Below, piece by piece: positions 52,654 through 60,543 of a stretch of DNA of 64,000 nt; the stretch's first letter is position 1, and each line of letters starts with the position of its first letter. The stretch is from assembly GCF_001421355.1 (NCBI RefSeq), contig NZ_LMKC01000002.1, positions 369,720 through 433,719 on the forward strand, in the 5' to 3' direction. The translations under genes and the position numbers were made by a program. Below the pieces are notes generated by a model, which searched no databases, was not told the DNA's origin, and saw nothing but the letters and a program-made list of their open reading frames with translations. The DNA comes from Sphingomonas sp. Leaf9 (GTDB lineage: Bacteria > Pseudomonadota > Alphaproteobacteria > Sphingomonadales > Sphingomonadaceae).

Positions 52654-54804
52654 ATGAACCCCTTTCCATCCGAAAGGTCTATATCGGGCGATGCGTTACC
52701 CGTCGCCTTATGGCAGCCGCTCACGGCCGACAGTTTCATCGGGCAGGACGAAGCGCTTAGGCAGGTCCAGAAAGCCGCTGCGAATGCGCAACGTCCTCAT
52801 TTCATATTCGTCGGTGAATCAGGAATTGGGAAAACGACCCTAGCGCGCTACGCCGCCAAGCTTCTCGGTTGCACGGCTATGATTGACTCCGTGCCATGCA
52901 ATGCATGCGCAATCTGTCGGGCGATCGACACTCGAGGCTATCACCGCGCGTATCACGAACGAAATGCGGCTGGACGAGACGGATCAAAGGAGGAGGTGAA
53001 CGAGCTTTTGGAGAACGACATTCGTTCTCTTCCGCCGGGATACCGTAAGCACATTGTCTTCTACGACGAGAGTCAGCAGCTATCGACGTACGCGCAGGAT
53101 GCCCTCCTAAAGGTGCTGGAGGATGAAACGAAGCATGTCGTTTTCATATTTGCTCTAACGAACGCAAACCATCTTACCGAAGCATTCCAAGCGCGGTGTC
53201 GCGTGATCCGCCTTCGAGCGCCGACGGCTCTGGAACGGCTTTCATATCTTCACCGTATTTGTCTTCAGGAAAGCATAAGTGCCGATGAAGACGCTTTGAA
53301 TCTTGTCGCGGAGCAAGCGAGGAATTTCCGGCGAGCATCTACGTGGCTGCGCCAGCTCCGGGACGTTGCCGGTGAAGCGGGTAGGGTAACTGCTGAACTG
53401 ACACGTCGAACCTTGTTCGAAAGCCAATCAGGTGGTGTGGTAAAATTTTTGATTGCAGCTTTTGACGCTGACTTGCCTGCCGTACTCGATGCTGGTTGCG
53501 CTTCTGATGGTAAGGGACCGCTGAGCTTCAAGTCCGTCCAACGTGTTCTCCTGCATCTAAAGAAGTTCGTAATTGGCCCAAAAATTGTGCCGGCCGCACG
53601 CCTCGACGCATTGCTATATGATGCAGCGGAACTCAAAGCACTTGAGGGGAGGGTAGAACGGCACGCGCGAATTGTTGGAAAGCCCGCGGGCGAGTACCTT
53701 GATGATTTGTTGGAACACTGGATCAACGTTCCTCCGGAAACGAACGAAGCGTTCCAGGCGTTTGCCATTAAGTTCGTCGATGTGTGTGCTGCAGCGGCCG
53801 CCTCGCAGGACTCGGTTGCTGCAATTTCAGCAGTGCCTCGATCCGATGAACAGTATCGTTCGAAGGGTGCGTTCCGGGCGCGGGTGCGCTCACCGGGTGT
53901 TTCTGGCTCGCAGGATGCGGATCGTCTGTTCCTCACAACGGCTCAAGCACGCGAGGCGTATGAAGCAGCGACCTTCCTGACGCAAGTTTACGGAGTCACG
54001 TTCAACGCAACCTTCACGATCGATTTTGGCAAGGTACGCAACGGCCAGGAAAAGGTCGCTGCGTGGTTGCTCACAAGCGTTGGGCGTGAGCTAGGGCAGC
54101 GCTTGAGAGCTTGGGGGGCGGCGGCAAGCGGCTCGACCGGCGTGCATCGACTGACCCTGCTTGACCGCGCAACGGATCAGTCGGTCATAGGTACTATGAT
54201 CTTCCATTCTCCAGCTTCCCACGAATTGGAGGCGAGAGATTGGCTTGCGAAGTGGCTTCAACGAGCAGTTCGAGAACGCGGCCTGCCCCCACAGGATGCA
54301 CTGATTGATATCCGGGTAGCGACCGATCCCAGGAATGCGATTGATCGACAGTGGCGGCTGTTACGGCGCCATATTTGGAGCAGCATAAATCCAAAAGCCT
54401 ATGTCCAACAGGCTGCACTGATTGACCGCTTAGGCGTCCTCGAACGCGATCGGCGCATGCTTGGCCAAATCATGGGGCCCCGCCTGCATAAGTCTAATAG
54501 CATTGGACCGAAGGTACGGGACGAGATGACCTTGGCGGGGATGGGGCATGTGTCGGCATGGCGAAGCAACCGATGGGATCAGCTTGCGAGCGGATGGGAA
54601 CTGCGTGAACATCGCCAGCGGGCCATTGTCCAGGATGCGCGCGAAGACCTGCAAGCTATATTGAACGAACGCCGCTCCTTGACCCGCGACCCTCTCACCC
54701 TTGCAATCATTGATCACCTTGAGGGTAAACAACATGCACGTTGTTTGGTCGATCCGATTGAACGGCCGAAGGCTGGATCATTGTGGCCTGCTGCTGAAAT
54801 CTAA
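52654..54804 (+). CDS. DnaX-like clamp-loader AAA+ ATPase with long novel C-terminal region
   Basis: 716 aa from ATG 52654 (AAGGGGCGG ribosome site). Residues about 20-260 read as the ATPase and lid of DnaX (tau/gamma): Walker A GESGIGKTT (54-62), four-Cys zinc finger Cys73-x8-Cys82-x2-Cys85-x2-Cys88 with the exact DnaX spacing, Walker B HIVFYDES (133-140), YAQDALLKVLEDETKHVVFI, and ARC at 180-182 in place of the arginine-finger SRC motif. A collar-like helical part follows. The last roughly 280 residues (LFLTTAQAREAYEAATFLTQ onward) match nothing I recognise and do not look like tau domain IV or V. Directly precedes a sliding-clamp-like gene, so it is predicted to load that clamp. Confidence 0.75.
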   Translation: MNPFPSERSISGDALPVALWQPLTADSFIGQDEALRQVQKAAANAQRPHFIFVGESGIGKTTLARYAAKLLGCTAMIDSVPCNACAICRAIDTRGYHRAYHERNAAGRDGSKEEVNELLENDIRSLPPGYRKHIVFYDESQQLSTYAQDALLKVLEDETKHVVFIFALTNANHLTEAFQARCRVIRLRAPTALERLSYLHRICLQESISADEDALNLVAEQARNFRRASTWLRQLRDVAGEAGRVTAELTRRTLFESQSGGVVKFLIAAFDADLPAVLDAGCASDGKGPLSFKSVQRVLLHLKKFVIGPKIVPAARLDALLYDAAELKALEGRVERHARIVGKPAGEYLDDLLEHWINVPPETNEAFQAFAIKFVDVCAAAAASQDSVAAISAVPRSDEQYRSKGAFRARVRSPGVSGSQDADRLFLTTAQAREAYEAATFLTQVYGVTFNATFTIDFGKVRNGQEKVAAWLLTSVGRELGQRLRAWGAAASGSTGVHRLTLLDRATDQSVIGTMIFHSPASHELEARDWLAKWLQRAVRERGLPPQDALIDIRVATDPRNAIDRQWRLLRRHIWSSINPKAYVQQAALIDRLGVLERDRRMLGQIMGPRLHKSNSIGPKVRDEMTLAGMGHVSAWRSNRWDQLASGWELREHRQRAIVQDAREDLQAILNERRSLTRDPLTLAIIDHLEGKQHARCLVDPIERPKAGSLWPAAEI

Positions 54805-54808
54805 ACAG

Positions 54809-54817
54809 AAAGGAGGT
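54809..54817 (+). promoter_or_regulatory. Perfect Shine-Dalgarno before the clamp-like gene
   Basis: AAAGGAGGT, fully complementary to the 16S tail, ends 7 nt before ATG 54825. It lies in the 20-bp gap after the clamp-loader-like stop, implying high translation of the downstream protein relative to its neighbour. Such complete sites are rare elsewhere in this window. Confidence 0.85.
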
Positions 54818-54824
54818 CAGGAAT

Positions 54825-56414
54825 ATGGTCATCCGTATAAATGAGCGCACTAGTATCGCTCGCCGGAGTGATGGTTCATATGAACTACCAGATGAGAGTC
54901 AGTGTGCTCTCGGCATGCGAAGTCTAACGGAGTTTTTCGAAAATTATCGAGCAACGGTTTCTTTGATCAGGGAAGAGGCTGCTGGACTCCATGGCGGTCT
55001 CAACCGGATGCTATCAAAGAAACTGGGATACGCCAATGAGTTTCTTCCCGGAATAGTTTTCAGTATCCCGATGAATGTAATTCATGATATGATAGCGAGT
55101 ATACATCTTCCAAACCGCGATAGTTTTGTTCTAAGTCGCCTACGCGGTAAGCTTGAAGAAGGGTTGGACGAGCGTGGTAGGCGTGTTGATCAGCGCCGCA
55201 GGGAAAAGCTGCAATGGTGTCGGGTCACTCTAACGTCAGACCTACTTACGGTGTGTAACCGCGTTGACGGTATCGAATGCGAAGTATTTGCTCCCGTATC
55301 CGTCGATGGGATTCCGGCAGAAGCGAAGCCGGTGGCCTTCGAGGTTCCGTTTTACGTCCTGGATATGCTGTTTGACCGTACTCGCGGTGTGCCGCGACTG
55401 GTGGGGTGGGGGCAGGAAGTGCAGCCTGATCGCCCAATATATTTTCACTATAACGCTTCAAGATCACTGATCGAGATCGTGTATGACAACGCCAAGCTGC
55501 GTCTCGATGTTCGTCCCCTGGAAGTAGCTGAGCGTTCGCTAACATCGCTTGCGGCGAATGGGCCGACCCAGATGTTGGATTGCCCGGTGTTGGCTGTCGC
55601 GCTGCAGTGGCTGCATTCGCTGGAGCTGAGCGCTGCAAGCGTCGTTCTGAAGAACGGAATGCTTGCTGCAAATGTCGAGGCTGGATTGGCGATGTCCGAA
55701 GACGAGCGTCTTACTGCACATGACATTGTCATCGGCGATGCGCTTGTTAAGCCTCTTGGTCATACCCTTATACGAATGGGCGGTAATGCCGAGATTTCCC
55801 TGCATGATCATCATTATTTCTTGCGGAATGGTGTTGCGACGCTGAGCTTCGCTAAAGAGTCCCCGGATATGATCGACCCTGCCGAATTAGTGCAGGCGAT
55901 CCGGAAAAATGGCTTTTGCTTTGCGGCGAAGAGTGATGAGTTGCTTCCCAGCGTCGGCTTTATGCAAGCTCTCGAAGGAGGGGACGTTCACCTTGAAGTT
56001 CTCCGAGGCTCTCACCCCCATCTGCGAATGATTTGCCAGGGTGAGCACGAGGGTGAGCTTTTCGAGGGTGTAACCTATGTTCCAATCGAGATAAATTCAA
56101 ACAATACTGATACTGATACTGATACTGGTGCGCTATGCTTTGCAGTAACGCCGTGCGACTGGAAAAAACTAATTGGGTTAGCTGAAAATAAACGCGTTGA
56201 GGTTTTGGTTTCAGCCGAACGCGATATGGTAATGATCCGCTACTCGAATGGGGAGAATCGTATCATTGGCATTTTTCGTTGCCGCAAAATGGCAAGTGCA
56301 ACTAGAGAAATGGACAAGGTTATTGTTATAGAAGGTGATTCTGCGATTGAGGATGTTGCAAAATCGGGAGATGATGTCGTTGAGATGATAGTCAGCAGTA
56401 TGGCAGACGGTTAA
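54825..56414 (+). CDS. Divergent beta-sliding-clamp-like protein (predicted)
   Basis: 529 aa, with a three-part layout that fits DnaN by eye. Domain 1 (about 75-232): LTSDLLTVCNRVDGIECEVF aligns with the 'L.l.gTDLE.e' strand pair, VAFEVPFYVLDMLFDRTRG with the 'vpar.f.di.r.Lp' helix, and SLIEIVYDNAKLRLDVRPLE with the following strands. Domain 2 (about 250-345): VIGDALVKPLGHTLIRMGGN and YFLRNGVATLSFAKE. Domain 3 (about 350-489): PAELVQAIRKNGFCFAAKSD, then FAVTPCDWKKLIGL and IIGIFRCRKM at the end, like the terminal 'vvMPmRl'. It is longer than DnaN (about 370 aa) because of N- and C-terminal extensions. The adjacent clamp-loader-like gene strongly supports the call, which still needs a profile or structure comparison. 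Low GC. Confidence 0.5.
   Translation: MVIRINERTSIARRSDGSYELPDESQCALGMRSLTEFFENYRATVSLIREEAAGLHGGLNRMLSKKLGYANEFLPGIVFSIPMNVIHDMIASIHLPNRDSFVLSRLRGKLEEGLDERGRRVDQRRREKLQWCRVTLTSDLLTVCNRVDGIECEVFAPVSVDGIPAEAKPVAFEVPFYVLDMLFDRTRGVPRLVGWGQEVQPDRPIYFHYNASRSLIEIVYDNAKLRLDVRPLEVAERSLTSLAANGPTQMLDCPVLAVALQWLHSLELSAASVVLKNGMLAANVEAGLAMSEDERLTAHDIVIGDALVKPLGHTLIRMGGNAEISLHDHHYFLRNGVATLSFAKESPDMIDPAELVQAIRKNGFCFAAKSDELLPSVGFMQALEGGDVHLEVLRGSHPHLRMICQGEHEGELFEGVTYVPIEINSNNTDTDTDTGALCFAVTPCDWKKLIGLAENKRVEVLVSAERDMVMIRYSNGENRIIGIFRCRKMASATREMDKVIVIEGDSAIEDVAKSGDDVVEMIVSSMADG
56105..56128 (+). repeat. Hexanucleotide tandem repeat in the clamp-like gene
   Basis: TACTGA three times followed by TACTGG, encoding alternating Thr-Asp. 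The unit is a multiple of three, so slippage would change length but not frame. Confidence 0.8.
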
Positions 56415-56638
56415 TATTGCTGAGTAATACGCAAAATGGCCACAGGCGGTATAGAAAAAGCTTTGCCGTTTTGATCAATGATTGTTCCGTTCGTTGCTAT
56501 CCGGGCTACGGTCAAGGTATATTTATTTTTTTGAATGATCTCTGCTTTGATTATCTCGGCATGTGGCCCAGCGTGAAGTGACGATTCAACTGGGAGAGTG
56601 GTGATGGCGGCACAACTGTATGTCTTGGAGGGAAGCAT
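56411..56638 (-). CDS. Possible small protein convergent with the clamp-like gene
   Basis: 75-aa frame starting MLPSKTYSCAAITTLPVESS and ending PPVAILRITQQY. The last 50 residues (AEIIKAEIIQKNKYTLTVAR, IATNGTIIDQNGKAFS) look protein-like, with regular beta character, whereas the first 30 overlap the start of the plus-strand gene at 56604. Its stop overlaps the clamp-like stop. No family recognised and no ribosome site seen. Confidence 0.3.
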   Translation of the reverse strand: MLPSKTYSCAAITTLPVESSLHAGPHAEIIKAEIIQKNKYTLTVARIATNGTIIDQNGKAFSIPPVAILRITQQY

Positions 56639-57311
56639 GCAGTTGGACGTCGTAGGAATGCGGGCAATCGGCCTGAAAAAAGACCATCCAATCAACATGA
56701 ATGTTAATTGCCGGATGTTGCCGGAGGGCACCTACGCGTTGGCATTGGAAGCAATTAGATCCAATACGCTCTTATGTCATACTGATCTTGGCCGAGGCTG
56801 CTGGGTCTCTCGCGCACAGCTTGCTACAACGTTGGGGTTTGGGCGACGATTATATGATCCAGGTGCCGAATTTTCCGTGCCAGCTGATGCAGTGCTGCCC
56901 ATTCCCTATCTCGATACGCCGATAACGCCTGAGATTGCGAGAGCGTCCCGTATTCAGGCGAGTGCTTTGGCTTCTGCTCGGGCGATGGCGCAGTTTCACG
57001 CCGACCTGCGGTCACTGATGCCCCCTCCGCAGTTCGATATGCATGTAAGGCATGCTGCCGCTTGCGTCAGTCCGTTGCAGTCGCTGATCGTACAGAATGG
57101 TGTGGTCGCGCACGCTAGTCATTGCGGGTGGTGGGTTTCGCGCGCGACAGTTGAGCCCTTGTTGCCGTCAAGCGCCTCTTTAGATGATCCTGGTAGTGAT
57201 TGGTTCGTATCGCCGCATGATTATATCGATCATGCTGAAGTGCATCGGCTGGCCAATATGCACCGGCGTTGCTGGCCAGAAGTTTACTTAGGCGACGCTG
57301 GCCAATTTTAG
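56604..57311 (+). CDS. Unknown island protein downstream of the clamp-like gene
   Basis: 235 aa from ATG 56604 (GGGAGAG ribosome site). Two segments repeat a pattern: SNTLLCHTDLGRGCWVSRAQ...YDPGAEFSVPADAVLP and NGVVAHASHCGWWVSRATVE...DDPGSDWFVSPHDYI, suggesting an internal duplication of a domain of roughly 80-110 residues, joined by a helical Ala-rich linker (ASALASARAMAQFHADLRSL). No family recognised. Last gene of the plus-strand block that starts with ardC. Confidence 0.6.
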   Translation: MAAQLYVLEGSMQLDVVGMRAIGLKKDHPINMNVNCRMLPEGTYALALEAIRSNTLLCHTDLGRGCWVSRAQLATTLGFGRRLYDPGAEFSVPADAVLPIPYLDTPITPEIARASRIQASALASARAMAQFHADLRSLMPPPQFDMHVRHAAACVSPLQSLIVQNGVVAHASHCGWWVSRATVEPLLPSSASLDDPGSDWFVSPHDYIDHAEVHRLANMHRRCWPEVYLGDAGQF

Positions 57312-57709
57312 CCGCAAAAAGGTAATTCTAGGGCATTAGCTAAATTTGAAGCGGGGAGGGGAGTGAAACGCTGGGGGATGTGCGTCAATATGACCTGTCA
57401 ACGACCTGCATCGAGTTGCTATATGTGCCTAACCCCCTCCCCCTTCCCCTCCCTCTCTGCCTACCCCTATACCTCTCCCTACACACCCCCTACCTACTAC
57501 CTTTACTATATCAATATAGCAATACATATTCTATTATATGTCTCTTAGGAAGCTCGCCCGAATGTGTAATCGGGATGTTCTATATAAGACTGTGTAATAT
57601 CGGTTACAGCAGCGCCCTTAGTTTGCTGCCGCAGCCTACATTCCGATCCGTGGGCGAGGGCAGGCGTTTGCGCATTGCCCTAAGCGGTTGATCCCGGCAC
57701 CATTGCTTT
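57312..57709. other. 398-bp gap with purine-poor tract, G-quadruplex motif and AT-rich segment
   Basis: No gene seen. 57428-57509 is almost pure C/T/A with a single G (57459). Its C-runs at 57433-57453 (C5-T-C5-TT-C4-T-C3) form a tight G-quadruplex motif on the minus strand. An AT-rich stretch follows (about 57500-57545) with the inverted repeat CTATAT-CA-ATATAG (57506-57519). This marks the border between the processivity-like block and the HNH cassette. Confidence 0.6.
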
Positions 57710-58624
57710 ATGAAGGGCGTTTTCGAAATCAGTGGTGTCTCGCGTTACGACGACCTTATCGCAGAGCGCTATCATTTCCCTCGGAAGTACCTGCCCGCAG
57801 CACAAGCCTGCCTCGGCGACTGGATCGTTTATCGCGAAACCGGATCAGGGGGCGGTCGGAAAGCCTATGTCGCTGCCGGACGGGTGCAAAGCATCGACCC
57901 TGACCCCGCCGACGCCAGCTTGTTCTACGCGCGGATCGTCGACTTCTTGGAGTTCGATCATCCTGTGCCCTATCGCGACCAGGACGGACGCTTCGCGGAA
58001 CGTCTATTGCGCGAGCTGGGTAGCGCCTCCATGGCTGGCCGCGCGCTTCGTGGCCAATCCGTACGCGGGCTAGACGAAGTCGACTTCGCCGCGATTGTCG
58101 GCAAGGGGTTGTCCCGCACGCTGGACCCGGCGCGAGCGATCAGGCTGGAGCTCGACCACCGGCACCTTGACGGGGACACGGCCGCGCTACTGGCTATGCC
58201 AGCGCAAGAGCGACGTGTTGCGCAGCTCCTCGTTAACCGGAAGGTGCGTAGCGCAGCTTTTCGTGGACACGTCCTGGATGCCTACGACAACCGTTGTGCT
58301 GTCACGGGGCTGAGAATGATAAACGGCGGCGGTAAGGCCGAGGCCCAGGCAGCGCACATCTGGAGTGTGGCGGAGGGCGGGCCCGACGCCGTGCAGAATG
58401 GCATTGCCCTTTCAGCGACGGCGCATTGGCTCTTCGATCGTCATCTCATCAGTCTGGATGATGACTGTCGTTTGCTGGTGTCGCACAACAGGGTGCCGTC
58501 CGAGCTGATCCAACTCTTTCCGCCACCAGGCGAGCGCATTCATCTACCCTCCAATCGACGACATCATCCGCGCCCTGATTATGTTGCGCGGCACCGCGCC
58601 CGGTTTGCTGGTCTCGACGCTTGA
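57710..58624 (+). CDS. HNH endonuclease with N-terminal sensor-like domain
   Basis: 304 aa. C-terminal HNH_2-type nuclease: Cys196 (DNRCAVTGLRM), His216 (AEAQAAHIWSVAEGG), Asn230 (AVQNGIALSATAHWLFDRHL) and His239. This is the class found in modification-dependent or McrA-like restriction enzymes. The N-terminal roughly 90 residues (EISGVSRYDDLIAERYHFPR, GDWIVYRETGSGGGRKAYVA) look like a PUA/SRA-type beta barrel that could read a modified base. It overlaps the next gene by TGATG, so the two are co-translated. GC nearer to host than the preceding block. Confidence 0.8.
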   Translation: MKGVFEISGVSRYDDLIAERYHFPRKYLPAAQACLGDWIVYRETGSGGGRKAYVAAGRVQSIDPDPADASLFYARIVDFLEFDHPVPYRDQDGRFAERLLRELGSASMAGRALRGQSVRGLDEVDFAAIVGKGLSRTLDPARAIRLELDHRHLDGDTAALLAMPAQERRVAQLLVNRKVRSAAFRGHVLDAYDNRCAVTGLRMINGGGKAEAQAAHIWSVAEGGPDAVQNGIALSATAHWLFDRHLISLDDDCRLLVSHNRVPSELIQLFPPPGERIHLPSNRRHHPRPDYVARHRARFAGLDA

Positions 58625-60363
58625 TGTCCTACCGCGATGTCGTCGGTGTCTATGATGGTTGTGCTGAGCAATTGGCCGAGCGATATGAGACGGTCTCGAC
58701 GGAGCGAATGCTTGCTGAGATCCTTCCGCTGATACCATCAGGTGCTTCCGGTAGGTTGGCCCTGGACGTGGGCGCTGGCACCGGCCGAGATGCCGCATTC
58801 CTAACCTCGCTTGGCTATGATGTGGTCGCAGCTGAGCCGTCTGTCACGATGCGTCGGATCGCGCAGGATCGGCACCCGCAGGCTGGCATTCGTTGGGTCG
58901 CCGACGCGCTGCCCACGTTGGATCACGTGCATAGCTTAGGCCTGGCCTATGATTTGGTGCTGCTGTCAGCCGTATGGCAGCATGTCGTTCCTGCAGACCG
59001 TCCGCGGGCCTTTCGTAAACTCGCTACGTTGATGAAGCCGGGCGGCGTTCTGGTTCTGACGCTGCGACACGGCACCGCGCCAGCTGCGTTGCAGATGCAT
59101 CCGACGTCTACTGCTGAGATTGAGGGCCTGGCGCGGGTGCAGGGACTTGAGGTGCTGCGCGTTGCTGCGTCTGCTGATCAGGGCGGGCGGGCTGAGGTGT
59201 CGTGGGACATTATGGCGCTGCGCATGCCGGACGATGGTACCGGCGCGCTTCCTCTGGTCCGCGGCATCGTACTGTCAGACGGGAAATCCTCGACTTATAA
59301 ACTCGGCTTGCTCCGAGCGGTCGCGCGCATTGCAGAGTATGCGCCAGCGGCTGCCCATCCAGTGCAAGACGGTCGTGATGCGGTCGAAGTCCCCTTGGGG
59401 CTTGTCGCACTCAACTGGTTGCGAATGTATCTGCCGCTCGTGCGAGCGCAGCTTCCGCAACTGCCCGGCAACATTGGTGTCGAGCGGTTGGGCTTTGTCA
59501 GAGACGGCTTCGTATCGCTTCTCGCATCTGGGACGGCGCCGATCGACCTGCGCGTTGGGGCTACTTTTGGTGGTGAGCAGGCGGTTGCGGTTGCGTCTGC
59601 AATTTCTCGCGCAGCCTATATCATCGCAAAAATGCCGGCGCATTTTACGCGGTATTCTAATAGCGATGCACCCGTGTTTCATATCACGCCGGGGCGGCGC
59701 GGCGGCGCATCCGCTACAATTCTGGACCTGGATACGCTACGTCACTGGGGCTCGATCGAGATTCCTGGCCATTTGTGGCGCGCGATGTCGCGCTTCGGTG
59801 CCTGGATCGAGCCTATGCTGATCGCGGAGTGGGCGCGGCTCATACGGACCTACGCCGACCGCATGGGACGGGCAATCGCGCCTGGTGCGGCAGAAGCAGC
59901 ATTGGCCTGGGCCGAACCGGTGCGAACGACAACGCTCGGGCGCACTGTCGCCAAACGACTATTCGATCAGGGTAACGCCGTTTCCTGCGTGTGGACGGGG
60001 AGGGGGCTATCGCAGCAGACCCTGGACATCGACCACTGCCTGCCATGGTCGGCTTGGCCCTGTAGTGATCTTTGGAACCTGATGCCCGCGCATACGCAAG
60101 TGAACCAGCGTCAGAAGCGCGATCGCCTGCCTTCCGCACTTGCCATGGCGAACGCAAAGGACCGGATCATCGATTGGTGGAACATGGCGTATTTCGAGGA
60201 CGACGCGCTACGGGCTCGCTTCATGCGTGAGGCGGCGGCAGCACTACCCTTGAACCGCAATGCCAGCGGCGCAGACGTGTACGATGCGTTGGATTGGCGA
60301 CGACTGCGCTTGGCGCAGGATCAGCAGCTCGCACAGTGGACGCCAACGATACTTCGAGGATGA
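58624..60363 (+). CDS. Methyltransferase-HNH nuclease fusion protein
   Basis: 579 aa from ATG 58624. N-terminal class I SAM methyltransferase (about 1-200): motif I LALDVGAGTGRDAAFL (45-60), acidic loop VVAAEPS and post-motif MKPGGVLVLTLRHG. The middle (about 215-400) is of unknown fold (LSDGKSSTYKLGLLRAVARI, VEVPLGLVALNWLRMYLPLV). C-terminal HNH: Cys455, Asp470-His471 (TLDIDHCLPW), Asn485 (LWNLMPAHTQVN) and QRQKRDRLPS. Coupled to an HNH nuclease, this suggests a two-component restriction/modification or defence cassette, although the MTase half lacks obvious DNA-MTase motif IV (NPPY/DPPY) and might modify something else. Confidence 0.75.
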   Translation: MSYRDVVGVYDGCAEQLAERYETVSTERMLAEILPLIPSGASGRLALDVGAGTGRDAAFLTSLGYDVVAAEPSVTMRRIAQDRHPQAGIRWVADALPTLDHVHSLGLAYDLVLLSAVWQHVVPADRPRAFRKLATLMKPGGVLVLTLRHGTAPAALQMHPTSTAEIEGLARVQGLEVLRVAASADQGGRAEVSWDIMALRMPDDGTGALPLVRGIVLSDGKSSTYKLGLLRAVARIAEYAPAAAHPVQDGRDAVEVPLGLVALNWLRMYLPLVRAQLPQLPGNIGVERLGFVRDGFVSLLASGTAPIDLRVGATFGGEQAVAVASAISRAAYIIAKMPAHFTRYSNSDAPVFHITPGRRGGASATILDLDTLRHWGSIEIPGHLWRAMSRFGAWIEPMLIAEWARLIRTYADRMGRAIAPGAAEAALAWAEPVRTTTLGRTVAKRLFDQGNAVSCVWTGRGLSQQTLDIDHCLPWSAWPCSDLWNLMPAHTQVNQRQKRDRLPSALAMANAKDRIIDWWNMAYFEDDALRARFMREAAAALPLNRNASGADVYDALDWRRLRLAQDQQLAQWTPTILRG

Positions 60364-60367
60364 CGCT

Positions 60368-60493
60368 ATGTCGGTGGAGGTTCGTCTGCGGAGGTACCGT
60401 GACGAGCGTCGACGCGTGGCTTTGGGCCTGGAGGAATGGTTCAGCCAGGTACGGGATATTTGTTCGACCATGTACTGTTCTCTTGGCGGCTGA
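60368..60493 (+). CDS. Possible 41-aa peptide after the MTase-HNH gene
   Basis: MSVEVRLRRYRDERRRVALG then LEEWFSQVRDICS; amphipathic and Arg-rich. The start is 5 bp after the MTase-HNH stop, the spacing expected in an operon, but no clear ribosome site or family is seen. Confidence 0.3.
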   Translation: MSVEVRLRRYRDERRRVALGLEEWFSQVRDICSTMYCSLGG

Positions 60494-60543
60494 CATCCAG
60501 CTGCTTAGTGGTAGTCGGTGGGATTGAGGGGCAGGGGGATAGG

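Noticed and set aside
56639..56731. Upstream extension of the minus-strand frame at 56411 to a Met at 56731
   Set aside because: It lies opposite the better-supported plus-strand gene (56604) and the added residues do not look like protein; only the shorter version is listed, at low confidence.
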